This document shows, piece by piece, positions 13,431 through 26,000 of a DNA stretch of 64,000 bases. The stretch is from Magnaporthiopsis rhizophila. Taxonomy: Eukaryota; Ascomycota; Sordariomycetes; Magnaporthales; Magnaporthaceae. The stretch spans positions 62,001-126,000 of the forward strand of contig PYSS01000043.1 in the NCBI GenBank assembly GCA_003049465.1, written 5' to 3'. The notes under the pieces are model-generated. The model saw only the letters and a program-made list of their open reading frames with translations, ran no database searches and had not been told where the DNA came from. Both the position numbers and the translations under genes were made by a program. Position 1 is the first letter of the stretch; each line of letters starts with the position of its first letter.

Positions 13431-16400
13431 ATGTGACTTGCTACCTAGGTTAAGGCGGTCGCCAGCTTCGGTGGCAACCGTATCGAGGCCGGCGCTGTCG
13501 AAAATGACTCGCGCTCGAGCACGACACCATTCCCTAAAGGCAAACTTCGAGACGCCCAACCCCAAGGTCCCCTGGGAGCGCTGTAAGCCCAGGGCCCCAA
13601 CTGAACCGGCGACCTCGCCCAGGGGAAGGATATGGTCGTGGGCATCGGCTCGTACGGAATCGGCGCCTTCAACGATTAGGTGTGCCCTGCTGGCCTCGCC
13701 CCCCCACCTCGGCATCCGGGAGTGGGCCACAGATTGCTTGATGGACGAGAGCGCCACAGGTCTCGCGACCAGGTCACACGGACAGCGTCATGAGGAACCC
13801 GCCACCCAAGCTCCTCTCCTTTCTCCGCAAAGCACCTGGACAAACACCGTCAAGCACCACCAAGCCTACAGCCTCACCAGCCGGTCGCGCCTGGACGACA
13901 TGGGCGTACACTCTGGCGCTCAAGGGCGAGACCCTCAACCACCACGTAACCAACGGCATCGACGACTGGGTCATCTCCGTATCCGCCAACCCCGGCTCGT
14001 ACGGGCCCCGCGCACCTCGCGTTCGTCTTTACGGGTCAGGGCGTGCAATGGCCGCAGGTGTGGAACGCGACTCATTACAAACCTACTACCACCGTTCCGA
14101 AGATCACAAGTCGACACGCCCAGACTGGGGAACTCTTAACGAGCCAGTTGCTGGCCCCGGCAGCGACATCGCGCATCAGCGACGGCCAGATCTCAGGCGT
14201 GCTGCGCCGGCGCTACGGATAACCCTAATCGATCGGCTGAGAACTGAACAATATCAAACCTACCCCCGTATTGGGGCATTCCTCGGGCGAGATCGCGGCG
14301 GCGCCCTGTCGCAGCGCGACGCCATCATCGTGGCCTACTATCTCGGGAAAAAGTCCTGGGCGATGTGGGCGTGTCCGCGAAAGGCGTGACCGCCATTGGA
14401 CTGGGCGTCGTTGAGATCGCGCCTCACCTTAAGCCCGGTGTACTGGTCGGGTGGGACAACAGCCCCAACAGTGTGACTCTTACGGGTGATGGCAAGGGTT
14501 TTGCCGACGTCGTTAAGGGGCACCAAGGAAGCGCACCCAGATGACCTCGCCAGGCCGCTCAGGATCAATATAGCCTAACATTCGCATCATATGAAAAAGT
14601 ATAGCGGAGCAATACCTAGCTGGATTCGAGCCCCTCACCAACGCCCGCAGCCTGGACGTGTGTCCTCCGTCTCGAGTCGGGCGTCAGTGGTTACACCATC
14701 ACAAGCGGTGCCGAGCCAGGGCCCAAATACTGGACGGCAAAGTCTGGTTTCACCCTTGGTCTTCCGCACTGCCGTAACAACAACAGCTTGTTGCCGCCGC
14801 CCAACGCCCGACAAGTCACCCCAAGATCGAAGTTGGTCCGCACTCGGTTATAGCCAGCCCCATCTGCCAGACACTGAGCGAGGCCAAGTCCAAGAGCGAA
14901 TACGTCAGCGTGGGTGATAAGCCGCGGAAAGGACTCACGCAAATCGTTGCTAGCCGCCGTGGGCGAGCTGTGGCAGCGCTACCAGCCTGTGGCTCTCGAG
15001 CGGATCGTCGGCGACAAAGGCAGGCTTTTGATCAACCTCCCCGCCTACCCTTGGCACTACGAGGAGCCGCTGTGGCACGAATCTCGCCTTTCCAAAGAGT
15101 AATGGCTCCGACCGGACGTCAGCTTCCTGGACCTAGCCGGCCTCGTCTAATCGGCCACGCCACCCGACAAGGAAGAGCAGTTACCGCCTTCTGGACCACT
15201 CTAACGAGCTATCCATGTCGTGGACCCCTGAATCCACCATTTACTGTCGGCCTGGAGCGGTGGAAAATGGAGCTGTCAGCTGCCGGGTTCGGCGACATTT
15301 CTAGCACATTTGACGACCTCATCGACAACAACAACATCATGCGTGTCATCGGCCCGCACTGCTAAGCAGCCGCTCTACTCGACGGGTGACGATTTTGCAT
15401 CGGGCAAGCAGCTCGTGCGGTCTGTTCAGGATGCCCTGCGGCTGGCAGGATGTGAAGTGGGCAGCTACGTGTTTGAAGACAACCAAGTGCCTGGTGCGGC
15501 CGACTGTGGCGCAAGTCTACACTGAATTCGCAAAACGGGCACGCGGAGATGGCGAACTTAGCCTCGAGTACGAGTGGGCGTGCATGGGCGGCAAGATCCT
15601 CGTGGGGCGTTATCGACACACTAAAGTGATGCCGGGCAGGAGGAGGAGCAGCAGACGTCTCCCCCAACACCGAGCTTTCCGTGCGTAAGCTGGAGCAACA
15701 CCGCCCGGGACTTGGCGACACCTTGTACTGGAAGGCCCTTTCTTTCCAGCATGGTGAGATTCGGGCCGAAATCCATGCGGTCAGTCAGCCTAAACTGCAA
15801 GGGCGTGTTTGGTCGCACGGGGAATCATCTAAGACGCCGCAGCGGTCGACGACGAACTGGGTTGGAATACGCCGGCGTCGTGTCAGAGGGTGGTCCTGGT
15901 GGTGAAGGCGTTCGAGGTTGGAGTCGAGTTGTGGCCGCCTCCAGCGGCTCACTGGCAACGCGCTCCTGGCGTCGTTTGCGGCCTAGGTGCCAGCGTGACC
16001 TGGGGCTCGCGGCGAGCGTGCTCAACGTCAGCTTTATTAGCAACGTGGGCTACATAGTCGACCAGCCCCGAAGCGGCCGACTCGGCGCGCGACACGGGGC
16101 AATGGCTCAACACAGAGGCAGAGCTACTCGAGTGTATTCAAACAACTGAGAAATTATCAAGTGTAATTTCCCAGCGCATGCTCTTGGATGAGGAGGAGCG
16201 GATTCAACAGCCTGGGAGACATCCTCAAGCTCAGGCGCCAGCCAGCCGCCGTCGGGTGAGAGCGGACGTGTCTTCGGACGAGGGGCACTGGAGCGGGCAG
16301 TACGCGAGCTGGGGTCTAATATTGCGCTGCTGCGGGCGCCCGAGACAAGTCAGTCGCATTCTCGGATTCTGCAGATTAGGGCGGGATGCTCTGGTCCATG

Positions 16401-16570
16401 GACTCAACCGAGATGGACTGTAACGCGCCCCTGGCAGCGTTGGTCGGACTGCAAGTGAGAACCCGAGTCCGCCGCTGGATCGGCGTCGATGTGGCCACGC
16501 TTGAAATCACCCAGGCAGAGAACCTGGAGGGGTTCGCGACATGTGATGCAAGCGAACATATTTGAAAAGA
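13431..16570 (+). pseudogene. Decayed highly reducing polyketide synthase (KS end, AT, DH start, MT end, ER start, ACP)
   Basis: Fragments of one HR-PKS can be followed in order across all three plus frames. They are a KS C-terminus (ANFETPNPKVPWERCKP, about 13540-13600); AT pieces (FTGQGVQWPQ near 14025, GHSSGE at 14274-14291, then LSQRDAIIVAYY one frame over, and VGWDNSPNSVTLTGDG near 14450); the AT-DH linker and DH start (VGPHSVIASP; LLINLPAYPWHYEEPLWHES, 14840-15100); a methyltransferase end (AAGFGDISSTFDDLI, about 15270); an ER start (RPGLGDTLYWKALSFQHGEI and WEYAGVVSEG, 15690-15900); and an ACP (PLAALVGLQVRTRVRRWIGV, about 16425-16490) whose GxDSL serine motif is gone. Every piece is separated by stops, frameshifts and large deletions, with no KS active site and under half the normal length. 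It stays GC-rich, so it decayed by indels rather than RIP. It is certainly non-functional as a PKS. Boundaries are approximate. Confidence 0.85.
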
Positions 16571-17109
16571 ACAAGGTGAAGGCGTGATGGGCAAACTGGG
16601 ACTGGGGTGGTAGAATTACAGTATAATAAAAATCGTCTATCCCTGCGCCATTTGGCGAACTGTCTGCTGCCGGCCCGCCAGTCGCATCATTGGGGCGGCC
16701 TGCCGGATCGCACGTGATGTGGCGTCCTCGCATCTCCGTCACTTTGCAGCCGCGCGTGACAAGGTACGCGTACGCCCACCGTCGTGCATTGACATCTCCA
16801 TAAGGTAAAGCCTGCGCAAGAAGAAACCTTGTTGGACCCTGAAGATCGACCAAATCCTCGGGGGGCTGCTCTCGCGGCTGCTGCGGCAGGCGGCTCGCCT
16901 GCCGGAAGCCTGGTTGGCCGGCGCCTGGTGAGCACCAAGACCGAAACGACTTAGAGGTTGGTTAAACGAGCTCCACCCAAGATAATGATCAAAGTCTACT
17001 GCGTCAGCCGCCCCGCCCCTTTAGGCAGTGGAGGTTTAGTTGCTCTTGGCAGCCCCATACCCACAACTGACGCTAAACGGCTCTCCCGGTCCCCACTGCT
17101 CGCCCCGCT
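16571..17109. other. Intergenic spacer between two pseudogenes
   Basis: No gene seen. This stretch lies between the last recognisable ACP fragment and the first ATG of the SAT4-like remnant. Confidence 0.5.
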
Positions 17110-18223
17110 ATGATCGACCGCACCTACTTCCCAGTCTTCTGGGTGCCCACCTCGCTGCTCTTGGCCACGGCCTTCGTCGTTTCCGCCGTCCGGTTCCGCG
17201 CGGCGCTACGGGTCCGCGCGGGGGTGGTCGTGGGACGACACCACGGCGGCCATCGCCTTTTTCATGATTATCGCTCTTTATTTTCTCGAAATCGTGCTCT
17301 ACTCGCGTGCTTTCGGCAGGCGGACGCCTCCTGGGAACGATGCGACTATCGACACGCCCTTCGACAGCCCCATCTTGAAAGCCACGGGCCTTCTCTGGAT
17401 GTGGGCACTCAACGTGACCCGGGTCTCGATCGGGTTATTGCTGCTCCCGCTGCGCCAGCAATGGTCACGGTGGCGGTGGACGCTGTGGGCCGTCATCGCT
17501 CTCAACATTGCCTGGCCGCCCGCCCTTACCGCCGTCCAACTGCATTCCGATCTGGTCCCGGTGGATACCAACCCCGGGCGCCCGCTGCATGACTCCGGCC
17601 GCATTACTGGCATGGGCCCGGACCTATCACGGTAAACCTCTTTGCCGCCTGGAAACTCCAAGATCAAGCGCTGACCATCACGCCGTCCTTTGGTTTGCCA
17701 TCCAGTATTCAACTTAACATGCAACCTGGTCCTTTCCCTGTTGCCCCTAACCCTCATCTACGCAATCCATCGGCGGGTCGACAAGGTGGCCATCACGTTC
17801 CTGATGACGGCCGGCCTGGCCGCCAGTGCCATCGAGATCGTGTATCTGGCCTGGTTTCTCGAGGCCTACATCAAGGGCGAGATTTATAAACCGCTAAACA
17901 CGGTCATCTACGACCTACTGGGCGCCCTCCAGTTGCTCATCGGCTACATCGCCGCGTGCTTGCCCAAGACCAGAGCGGAAACCATGTGGCTCCTGCGAAG
18001 GCTGCGCCTGCTGCCCACCGCCGCCCCCGTCGCCCACGAGGCCGCAGGCCGCGGGCCCGACAGCCTGGCGCAGCACCTCCCGCACGGCGCCCAGTTTCTC
18101 CAGAGGCTGGAGAGCCACGACCTGCAGGCCTCCCAGTGTACCGAGAGCACTGCGGTCGAGGTCAACGCCACAGTGATCGAGCTGGACAAAGTGTCGTCGG
18201 ACGGCACCCAACACACCCCCTGA
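17110..18223 (+). pseudogene. Frameshifted rhodopsin/SAT4-type integral membrane protein
   Basis: Resembles the fungal seven-helix rhodopsin-domain (SAT4/PTH11-like) proteins often found near secondary-metabolite clusters. Recognisable pieces are an N-terminal TM (FWVPTSLLLATAFVVSAV), WDDTTAAIAFFMIIALYFLE, NVTRVSIGLLLLPLRQQW, CIPIWSRWIPTPGARC and NLVLSLLPLTLIYAIHRR. These lie in different frames. One extra G in the five-G run 17220-17224 shifts frame before WDDTT, and a second shift falls near 17540 before CIPIWSRW. An intron at 17632-17705 then joins the third part to the C-terminal part in phase, showing that the gene was once normally spliced. The last exon ends at 18223. With two shifts I call it a pseudogene; a sequencing error could explain the G-run but hardly both. 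Confidence 0.65.
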
Positions 18224-18951
18224 GCCCGACGCCCCCGCCAGGCGCAAGCCATGGCGCAGTTGTCGTCGCGGCCGCCCCAGCAAGGGCCCGCTGCCCGCCC
18301 GCTTCCCGGGGGATGAGTGCTGCATATGGTCTCGGAGCCCGTCCGCGTAGTTTCTCAGGCGCACGTACGACGGAGAATGGACGGCACCACTCCCGACGTG
18401 CACGATGGGTGTACTCAAAGCACAGGATTTCCCACCCAGTGTGAATGAGTTCGCCATGTCTGCGTGCAGCCGGGACACTTTGGACGCGTAGGTCTGACAT
18501 GCCGCGGATGACAACAACGTTGCCCTGTAGGAGTAGCAATAGTAATACTAGTGGTATTTTGGAGACGTTCCTGTCATGTGACGCTAGCTACATCCTTTCC
18601 TGGACGATATTCAGGTTATAGGTACGGAGGGAAGTCTAAGCGCGGGTGTAATTTGCCGGCGAGCCAGTGGATAGATGTATGAAGACAGCTATTTCGGTGC
18701 CAGTTTACAGAGCTTGCAAAATAATGGAGACTTATTCCTAATTTGGAGGTCGGCAACCTTAACCGCACTCAAAGGGATACATACCTCCAAGAACGGCCCT
18801 GTCGTTTCAGGGGCACCAAACAGCTCGACCTGGTGGGAGCAAACTCTCTCAGTTGTCCCGGGGATCCTCGATGTCAGTTGCTAAGCCCAAGCTGTTCCCG
18901 AGAACCGTGAACACCACCCTCCATGACGCCAGTCACCCGCAGGCCTCTCCT

Positions 18952-18980
18952 CGCACGCACGCACGCACGCACGCACGCGC
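18952..18980. repeat. (CACG)n microsatellite
   Basis: About six perfect four-base units of CACG/GCAC, in non-coding DNA. Confidence 0.9.
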
Positions 18981-19250
18981 GGGATTGTTACCTTTGAATG
19001 TCACGGCGCCAGATCGAAGAAGCCTACCTGCCTATTCAGATGACGTCGTCCTCCCGGGACGCCCGATAACGCCGCCGCCTTCTTTCGCGCGAGAGCGCTT
19101 GACGCGGCTCTAACCGGTCGGCCTCGGGAAGAAAAAGACGGGCGTTCGAGGGCGGTCTCGTAAGAATCCCGCATTTTCTCGAGCGGAGCAACGCTGCAGA
19201 TGTTGTATCGAACCGACCAGCCCGTGTTATCCGAGCAGGGAACGGTCGTT

Positions 19251-19268
19251 GCTGCTGCTGCTGCTGCT
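19251..19268. repeat. (GCT)6 microsatellite
   Basis: Six consecutive GCT units in non-coding DNA. Confidence 0.9.
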
Positions 19269-20096
19269 ATAACCTGGAACTAAAGACCTATGTAACCTAG
19301 GTACATGCCGCCTGGTCTATTATGCTTGCTTTCGAGAACGCCATTCCAAGATGTCATCGTTTCTTTTCGATCCGCTTCCTCGGGTGCGTTTTCACGCCCT
19401 GCTCGCAAGGGCTCAATGAATGCTTTGCTTGGTCGGACCACTTGGTTCTTTGAGGTGTGAAAAGAAGCCGGACGTGCTCCGGCGGTGCAAGTGCTTTCTC
19501 TCCTCCCGGAAGTAGAAAGTAGGACGCAAGGTTGAATCTTTACGGTCTTGCGGTCTTTGAGTTTCCAATGCGGGGAGGTCGGTGGTGAGGGAGGGACCTG
19601 AAAAATTGCAAACCGGGTGTCCCTTACACAGGCATACTTGTTCAAGACGTGTTATATGGCTGTTTTTTCGGGCCGTGCCCAACATTACAAACCCGGCGGC
19701 CCACGCAGCGACTTCGCGTTTACAATTTCCATCCGATCTTTGATCGCGTTGTAAGTACAATGCGTTCATATGGGGAAAAGGGTGGCCAACAGGGGTGAGC
19801 TTTGGAGCTACTGGCCCCAAGCGGATGATGGCATTGGACGTTGGACGGTGCTTCAGGGAGCGAGCACAAAGTCGACGGGACGATATAACAAAGTAAACTT
19901 CTATATAGCTTTCACCGCAGTCACCGCCAGCAAAACTGCGCCATCGCGGCGGAGCAAGATTTACAAACTCAACAGGTTAGACCCTTTCAACGACATTCCA
20001 ATCTTCCAATCTCCCACACCAACAAAGCAAAGAAACAAACAACAAGCCCCTCTACCGAGCCCGCCCACGCAAGCCAAATGAGGCCCGGTGGCAAGC

Positions 20097-23000
20097 TTAC
20101 CTGGAGCCCTTCGCGAACTTAGGGAAGATCAACTCCTTATTCTGATGCTCCACGCCTCGGAACAAGCCCGCAAGCAGCGGGTGCAACCCCGCAGCCTCGG
20201 CCCTGTCCGTCCATTCCGACAACGACACGGCCTCGAACCGCGGCTTCTTCAGCCCCTCCGACTGCTCCGCCTCCTCCATCTCGAGGAACTCCCGCAGCGT
20301 CGCCAGCTCCATGACGGTGCCCCCGCTGTGGTGCACGTACGTGACGCCTCCAGCTCCGCTCTTGACTCCCATGGTCTTCACCTGGGTGCTCTCCTTCCCA
20401 CTGACGGCGGTCTCGTCGCAACTGGCCATGACGACGTCGACAATGTCGCCTGCCACCTTTTCCAGCGGTACAAAGTCCAAAGAGCCCCGGATGCGCCCCC
20501 TGCCGCCCGTCATCTCGGCGGGGACGGCCCGCAGCAGGCGCGAGTAGAACATCACCCTGGGGAGGATCGGCGCGTCGGGCCCCGCGGCCGACTCGTCTTG
20601 CGACGTCGTGATGCTCGAGGGCCGGTGAATCCAGAGGCGGAGCGCGTTACCTTGTGAGCCGCTGCTGGCCTTCTCCTCCGCGAGGTTCTCGAGCATCCTC
20701 TCGCACACCCACTTGGTGGTAGCGTAGCCCTTGGCGACCGCGTCTTCCTTGTCCGGCATGAGCCGGGCGGACCGGACAGACTCCTCGTACAGCGTCACAT
20801 GCTCGCGGCCCTCCTGGATCCCGCCGCCGGCGCCGTCGCCCAGCATGGCGATCTCGCCCGTGGATATGAAGTGGAAGGGAACGGGTCGCGGTCGCCCCTG
20901 CAACAGCTGTGCCTCGAGGCACAGCCTTGCCAGCTCCGCGGTGGCCGCCACGTTGGCGGATCTCAGCGTGGCGAAGGTCTTGGTGTGGGACACCTCGGCG
21001 CCGACGTGCACGATCGCGTCCGCCTGCGCCGCGATGGAGGCCCACTCGGCCGGCGTCATGCCCAGCCGCTCCCGCCTCAGGTCGCCCGTCTGGTAGAACA
21101 GCTGCCGTGCGTCCGTCGACCCTGGCGCCGTCGAGGCGGGCAGAACGCCCGAGGCGACGTGAGATTCGACCCGGCGCATCGCGATGCAAATAATCTTGCC
21201 GACGTTACCGGTCTGCTGGGCGGCCAGAAGGCATTCTAGCACCTGTCGTCCGAGAATACCCGATGCTCCCGTGAGCAGCACTGTCTTGGCCTCGGCCTGC
21301 TGGGAACCTTCGGGCGTGATGCTGCGTGGGAGGGAAGTCTGCGCCAGTTTGCGAAGCTCATCAGAAGGAGTCGCCTCGGATTCCCAGTCGAGGTTTACTC
21401 GGGCTGCAAGGTTGGCCCGCTTCGCCTCCTGCGCAGCGAGAAGAGTTGCCATGGCGCCTAGCGTGCTGTGCTCAAACAGCTCCATCAGCCGCACCGAGAG
21501 TCCCAGCTGTCTCTTGATCTGCTCCCTCATCTCCAGGAGCAGCATCGATGTCCCGCCCACGTGGAAGAAGTCGGTGTCTCGCGTGATCAGAGGGGCCGGC
21601 TCTTGAGGATCGCCCTGAAAGTTCAAGACCTGCTCCCAAATGGCGTGGGTGCGCAGCTCCATGCCTGTCAGGGGCTCCATCTGCTCAATCTGTCGGCGTG
21701 CGGCGGATGAGGAGGATAGGTCGAGAGGCAGGGCCGCCAGCGCACGTCGGTCCATCTTCCCGGAAGTGGTGAGTGGCACTTTTTCAATCGGAATCAGCAT
21801 GCTGGGGCAGAAGGCGCGCGGGAGCGGCAGGCTTGCCAGGAGGCGAGCCAGGTATGCTTGTCCCCTAGATGTTTCCCCGACTGGTCCTTCGAGTGGCTGC
21901 CGGTTGAGGAACTCAGCATCGAAAACGATATAGCCAACAATGAACTTTGAATCAGAGGCGACCTCTGCAGCGGAAGGACTCGACGTCGTGCGCACGACGG
22001 CAACTGCCTCCGCAATGGCGCCCTCAGAGGCCTGGACTATAGTCTGCTCAATGTCCCGCAGGTCGCAACGGACACCACGAATCTTGATTTGGGTGTCATC
22101 GCCAATCCGTCCCTCGACGATAAGGGACCCGTCGGGCAGGAGGCGACCCCTATCTCCCGTGCGGAACATGGTTGTCCACCCCTTGCGTTCGTACTCTTCG
22201 GTGGCGAAGGGATTCCGAACGAATGCTCGGCTGGTGAGGACTTCATTGCCCAAATATCCGTTCGCCACAGCGACACCACCGATGCAGATCTCGCCAGGGA
22301 GGCCAAGTGGCAGAGGGCGCATCTCCTCATCGAGGATGTAGACGCACTCGTTGGGACGGGCGGGTCCGGCCCGGATCGTGGCCGGACGCTCGGATGCGCT
22401 GCCGTGGAGCGGGAGCTCGATCAAGGCGGAGCAGCAAGTCGTCTCGGCTGGGCCGTAGCCGTTGAACAGCCGCATATCCGCCTTGGCACCGAGATGCTCG
22501 CTGAAGGCATCGAGGAGCGAGTGACTGACGGCCTCCCCACCGGTGAGCGCGACGGTCCAGTGGGAGCGCCGCAGGGCCTCCGAGTCACCGTGCCGGAACC
22601 AGCTGCTGTACTCGGTCGGGGTCGCCGAGGTGTACGTGACCTTGTGCTTAACGATGAACTCGGTCATCGCGACGGCGTCTCCTCGAAACTCGCGCGGCAC
22701 CATGACGAGCGTCCCTCCCAGGGCCAAGGCCAGGAAGATTTGCTCGACCGACATGTCGAAACCGAATGCGCTTTGCTGGAGGACGGTGGAGTTGGAATCC
22801 AGTCCGCAGGCCTCGGCCGCGGTTTCGACCTGGTGGGTAAAGTTGGCGTGTGTCAGGACGATGACCTTGGGGGTCCCCGTGGTACCGCTAGTGTGGAGGG
22901 CGACGGCTGGTTCGTGGGCATCTGGCACGGTCTGTATCCGCCGGGCGTTGGATACAGGGACTGTTGACACCTCGATCACGGTTGGCACTTCGAGGGCACA

Positions 23001-26000
23001 GTTGGGCCCTGTGGTTCTGTCCACGAGCAGGGCAGCAGGAAGGCATGTGGCCACAACCATGGCGAGCCGAGCAGCTGGCATGGCTGGATCCAGCGGCACA
23101 TAGACCGCTCCGATCCTGAGAATGGCCAGCATTGAGCAGATCCAGTCCGGCGTTGGCTCCTGGTGGACAGCGACGTACTGGCCTCTAGACACGCCCTTCT
23201 CCACCAGCGCAGCGGCGATAGCGTTCGTCTTGTCGTCGAGCTCCTTGTACGTGAGGCTGCCATCATCATCGCCGCCGCCCCCGCCGGTCGCAAGCTTGAC
23301 AGCCACCTTGTCCGCATGCGCAACTACCATGTCGTCGAGCCGGTGTGCCAACGTGCCGGGCCACTGTGTTTCAAATGCGGGACCTGCATATCATTAGTTC
23401 ACCGAGAAGTTGGTTAGCATCCAAACAGGTGCGATCTGCCCACAAAAACTTGGTCAAGTCGCGGAAGTCCGTACCTCTGCTGAGCTCCAACGCCCTGGCC
23501 ACGTCCACATCACGATAGCTCCACTCGCTTCCAGGCCCAGTCAAGCTCCTGCTCGGCTCATCCACAAACTCCCTGATCACATCCTCGAAGCAGGCGGCAA
23601 AGATTCGAACATCATCCTGCTCGTAGAGTGCAGATTGCCCAAACACCGACAGCAGCGCATCACCTCCGGCTTTGCCGCCCGGGGCGCTGGCATCCTTGTA
23701 CGGGGGAGTGTCGATGATGTCGACGCTCAGGTCGTACGCCGTCCGCCCCGGATCGAACCGCATCACCTCGAGTGTGCAGTCCGCGAACGGCTGCTGGTTG
23801 GGGAAGCCGAGGCGGTAGTCGAGGAAGGCCTGGAACAGCGGCGCGTACGACATGTCGCGGGGCACACGCAGGGCGCCTAGGACGGCGTCGAAGGGCACCG
23901 CGGCGTGGCTCAGGGCCGCAAAAGTCTTGTCGCGCGCCGAGGAGAGCGCCGAGGCGAATGTGGCGGGGCGGTCGCGGAACCGCAGGGCCAGGAGGTTCAA
24001 GTAGGGGCCGAGGCTACCGAGCGTCTCCTCGTCGTGCCTGTTTGAGTCCGCGATGCCGATGCAGATGTCACTTTCGGCGGCGGTCCCTTTACTTCCTCCG
24101 TCCTGCCGGCTATCGCTGACGCCGAGGCTGAGGAACCGCTGCAAGACGATGCGGAACGCAGCGAGGTAGAAATGGAATGGTGTGACTCTGTGCCGGAGTG
24201 CCACGGCTCTTATCCGATCCGTCAGGGGTGGATCGAGCTTGATATCGACACGGTGCACATCGTACCGCAACAAAGGTTTCCGTGCCGCAACCCTCGCGCG
24301 CGTCAGCGGTAGCGGCTCTGGGATGGTGGCAAATTCGCGACGCCAAAAGGCAAGGTCGCCATCCCACGCCCCCGTCGTCTCGGCTTCCTGTTCCGAGGCG
24401 ATGAAAGAGCTGTACTGCTTGACCGCGGGACCCAGAGCCAGGTGTGCCCGACGGGCGTAGAAGGCCTCGAGGTCGCGCAAGAGGACCTGGGTGGCCATCC
24501 CGTCGAAGTTGATGTGGTGCGCCCCGATCATGAGGTAATTTTCGGTCGGGGAATCGGTCCTCGTCAGGAGGATGATTCGCATGAATTCGCCCTGAGCAAG
24601 GTCGTAAACATGGTTACTCACCCGATCGAATTCCTCCTCCACATCCTCGAAGCTGCTTATCTCCCTGTGCTCCAGCTCTATCCTGCCAGTCTTGAGAATG
24701 CCCTGCGTGGCCACACGACCCTGTCCGGCTTCTTCTTCGTCGTGGCTTCCCTTGTTGTTCCTGTCCAGATAGAAACAAGCGCGCATGCTCTCGTGGCGAT
24801 TAGAGAGCTGCTGGACGGCCATCTTGAGATCCTGCACCCGCAGCCGCCCCGTTATGCGCGTGTAGCCCGTGTGGTTGAGGGTGGTCTTGTCCTCGAGCAG
24901 TGAGTGGATCACCCAGAACATGGACTGGGTGTGCGAGAGGCTCAGAGTCTTTTCAAATGTCAACGCTTTGGCCACGACAGGTTCCTTGGTAGGCAAGTAG
25001 CGCTGGACGGCGGCGCTGAGCGAGGCCGGGGGAGACTCGTCACCTTTTGAGAAAGAGACGTGAGCGACCGGCTCCGGGGGCGGGGTGAGCACCGTTTCCT
25101 CCGATTGCCGGGAGGTGGTCCCAGTGCCCGGGGAGTCTGAGCTTGATGATGACCCGGCAGATCGAGGCCTAGAAGGCGGAGCCGTCGCGAGGCCGGGGGC
25201 GGACGGGCTGGATCCGGTTGCGGACCCGCCTTCGACGACGTTCGGGGCAAGCTCAGGGGATATCTTGGCCACCGCCTCCTCGACCAGCTCCCCAATTGAC
25301 ACTCCATTGAGGATCTTGAGGACAGGGATGCTGACGGACAGCTGCTTGAGGAACCAAGAACGGAGGTCGACGGCGATGAGCGAGTCCATGCCGATCTCGT
25401 TGCTGCGCATTCGCATAAGCGAGTCGTCGTCGCCCTCGATCTGCATCATCGGCCGGACCTTGGCAAGGAACGAGTCTGTTCGTAAAAGCGTTAGGTTATC
25501 CTGGTTCCTCTCGGGTGCTCCCAGCAGGTTCCAAGTGTCGGCTTACCTCTGATGGCCTCAAATACCTGCACCTTGCTCTGTGCCTGGAGAAGCCTCTCCT
25601 GCACGGAGCCGGCGCTCTTGTTTGCGGAGCCGCGATCCGCATACTCGTCCTCGTCGCGGAGGACAAAGGCCGCGAACTTCGGATTACCGAACAATCTGGG
25701 CAGGTAGGGCTCGCTAGGCGAGAAGTACCGCATTCCCATCCCGATCGCAGGCTCCTCGCCGGGCTCCAGCGGCAGGTGGGCGTACCCGGAGTTGATGGCC
25801 TCGGCAAGGACTTGGTACACATCAACCTCCGAGACGCGACCCAGACCAGAAAGGAGCATGCCTCTGTCTTCGCTGTCTCCGCCTTCGCGCCCAAAGACAC
25901 CGGCGCCGGTGACCGCGCCGATATCCACGACGCTGCCCGCCAGACCCCGCTTCCGACGCTGAGTGGCGAAGCCGCAGAACGAGGCGTTGGCAGTGACATA

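Larger units (their letters stand above)
18224..20096. other. Intergenic region downstream of the PKS-NRPS
   Basis: No supportable gene. It holds two microsatellites (18952-18980 and 19251-19268) and the 3' UTR of the minus-strand PKS-NRPS. A possible alternative last exon of that gene near 19970 is discussed under that entry. Confidence 0.5.
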
